A stretch of DNA of 24,896 nt from DASZVN01 sp035547055. Its GTDB lineage: Bacteria > Pseudomonadota > Alphaproteobacteria > Rhizobiales > Methylopilaceae. The translations under genes and the position numbers were made by a program. The notes under the pieces were generated by a model. It saw only the letters and a program-made list of their open reading frames with translations, ran no database searches and was not told the origin of the DNA. Positions within the stretch are counted from its first letter, which is position 1. Each line of letters begins with the position of its first letter. The DNA lies in assembly GCA_035547055.1 (NCBI GenBank), contig DASZVN010000044.1:1-24896 (forward strand), in the 5' to 3' direction. Positions 24,269 through 24,896 of this stretch are shown piece by piece.

Positions 24269-24896
24269 GGCTCCCATCCATAGGCCGCGACCGAACGGGC
24301 GTCGCCGTGAAAGCGCGCCCGCTTCCAGAATTCCACCGGATCCTTCGGCTTGACCAGCGCGCCCGGCCGGACCGCGAGCCAGTCGACCAGCCGCGTCAGG
24401 AGGAAGCGCAGCGCCGCCCCGCGGGCGAGGAGCGGCAGCGCCGCCACCTCGTCGCCGCCGAGCGGGCGGACCGCGTGATAGGCCGCGATCAGCCCCCTCC
24501 CCTTGGTGACGTTGAACGCCGCTCCGCCCGGCTCGAAGCACCAGGCATTGAGGCAGACCGCGAGGTCGTAAGCGAGGATGTCGTTGCAGGCGAAGTAGAA
24601 GTCGATCAGGCCCGACAGCCGCTCGCCAAGGAAGAACACGTTGTCGGGGAACAGGTCGGCGTGGATCACGCCCTCCGGCAAGCCGCGCGGCCAGCCCTGC
24701 TGGAGCACCGCGAGTTCGCCGGCGAGGAAGCCGGCAAGGCCGGGGATCACCTCGTCGGCGCGTCCGCCCGCCGATTCGGCGAGCACCCGCCACTGCGGCA
24801 CCGTCAGCCCGTTGGCGCGGCGGAGCGGGAAATCGGCGCCCGCTTCGTGAAGCCGGGCCAGGGTCGCGCCGAGCGCCGCGCAATGAGCGGCGCTCG
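24265..24896 (-). CDS. thrB: Homoserine kinase, ThrB (aminoglycoside-phosphotransferase-like type), partial
   Basis: Phosphorylates homoserine in threonine synthesis. About 210 C-terminal residues are present; the frame stays open to the window edge, so the N-terminus lies outside. The kinase motif GVIHADLFPDNVFF (HxDxxxDN) and the metal Asp in LIDFYFACNDILAYDLAVCLNAWCFE identify the APH/choline-kinase-like ThrB found in alphaproteobacteria, not the GHMP type. LARLHEAGADFPLRRANGL upstream is also typical. A GTG at 24801 is an internal codon, not the start. It overlaps rnhA by 4 bp. Confidence 0.92.
   Translation of the reverse strand, partial: SAAHCAALGATLARLHEAGADFPLRRANGLTVPQWRVLAESAGGRADEVIPGLAGFLAGELAVLQQGWPRGLPEGVIHADLFPDNVFFLGERLSGLIDFYFACNDILAYDLAVCLNAWCFEPGGAAFNVTKGRGLIAAYHAVRPLGGDEVAALPLLARGAALRFLLTRLVDWLAVRPGALVKPKDPVEFWKRARFHGDARSVAAYGWEP

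Noticed and set aside
24265..24801. GTG at 24801 as the start of homoserine kinase
   Set aside because: The frame continues to the window edge with typical ThrB sequence upstream, so this is an internal Val codon of a truncated gene.

Overview
The window looks like chromosomal DNA from a high-GC alphaproteobacterium, probably a Rhodospirillales or Hyphomicrobiales relative. The evidence is the strongly GC-biased codon use, the thrB-rnhA-peroxiredoxin / yqgE neighbourhood at the right end, a PimC/PimD-type acyl-CoA dehydrogenase pair resembling Rhodopseudomonas proteins, and many tightly overlapping genes. No tRNA, rRNA, CRISPR array, transposase or phage gene was seen. The genus cannot be fixed from sequence alone.

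Positions 302-7986 (minus strand) hold an eight-gene surface-polysaccharide operon with mostly 1-4 bp overlaps. In transcription order it encodes a zinc-type methyltransferase paralog, a cephalosporin-hydroxylase-family methyltransferase, a GT2 glycosyltransferase, a sulfotransferase, glucose-1-phosphate cytidylyltransferase (RfbF), CDP-glucose 4,6-dehydratase (RfbG), a sugar C-methyltransferase and an RmlC-like epimerase. A DegT-family sugar aminotransferase is divergently transcribed (8162-9301). The set predicts a CDP-linked 6-deoxyhexose that is C-methylated and epimerised, placed in a glycan that may be sulfated and O-methylated. The exact sugar is not known.

Positions 9298-12912 hold poorly characterised genes: a DUF763 protein with a helix-hairpin-helix-like segment, a small WYL-like protein divergent from it, a DUF72 (YecE-like) protein, an AhpD/carboxymuconolactone-decarboxylase-family protein, and a DUF6522 protein that opens the operon of a cyanide-insensitive-type cytochrome bd quinol oxidase (cydAB, 12946-15359).

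Positions 15448-21523 (minus strand) form a catabolic operon: maleylacetate reductase, beta-ketoadipyl-CoA-type thiolase, a Rieske oxygenase, and large and small subunits of a pimeloyl-CoA-type dehydrogenase. A candidate IclR-type operator and a strong hairpin lie upstream. It looks like part of a pathway taking a cyclic compound through 3-oxoadipate or dicarboxyl-CoA intermediates; CoA ligase or transferase and hydratase steps must be elsewhere.

Positions 21683-24896 carry conserved housekeeping genes: yqgE, a lone periplasmic DsbD-alpha-like protein, a 1-Cys peroxiredoxin, rnhA, and homoserine kinase thrB, which is cut by the window end.

Two families of intergenic palindromic repeats stand out. 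Family A (three copies) occurs only between convergent gene pairs and in two cases contains the stop codon of a flanking gene. Family B (two copies) occurs only between co-directional genes inside the catabolic operon.
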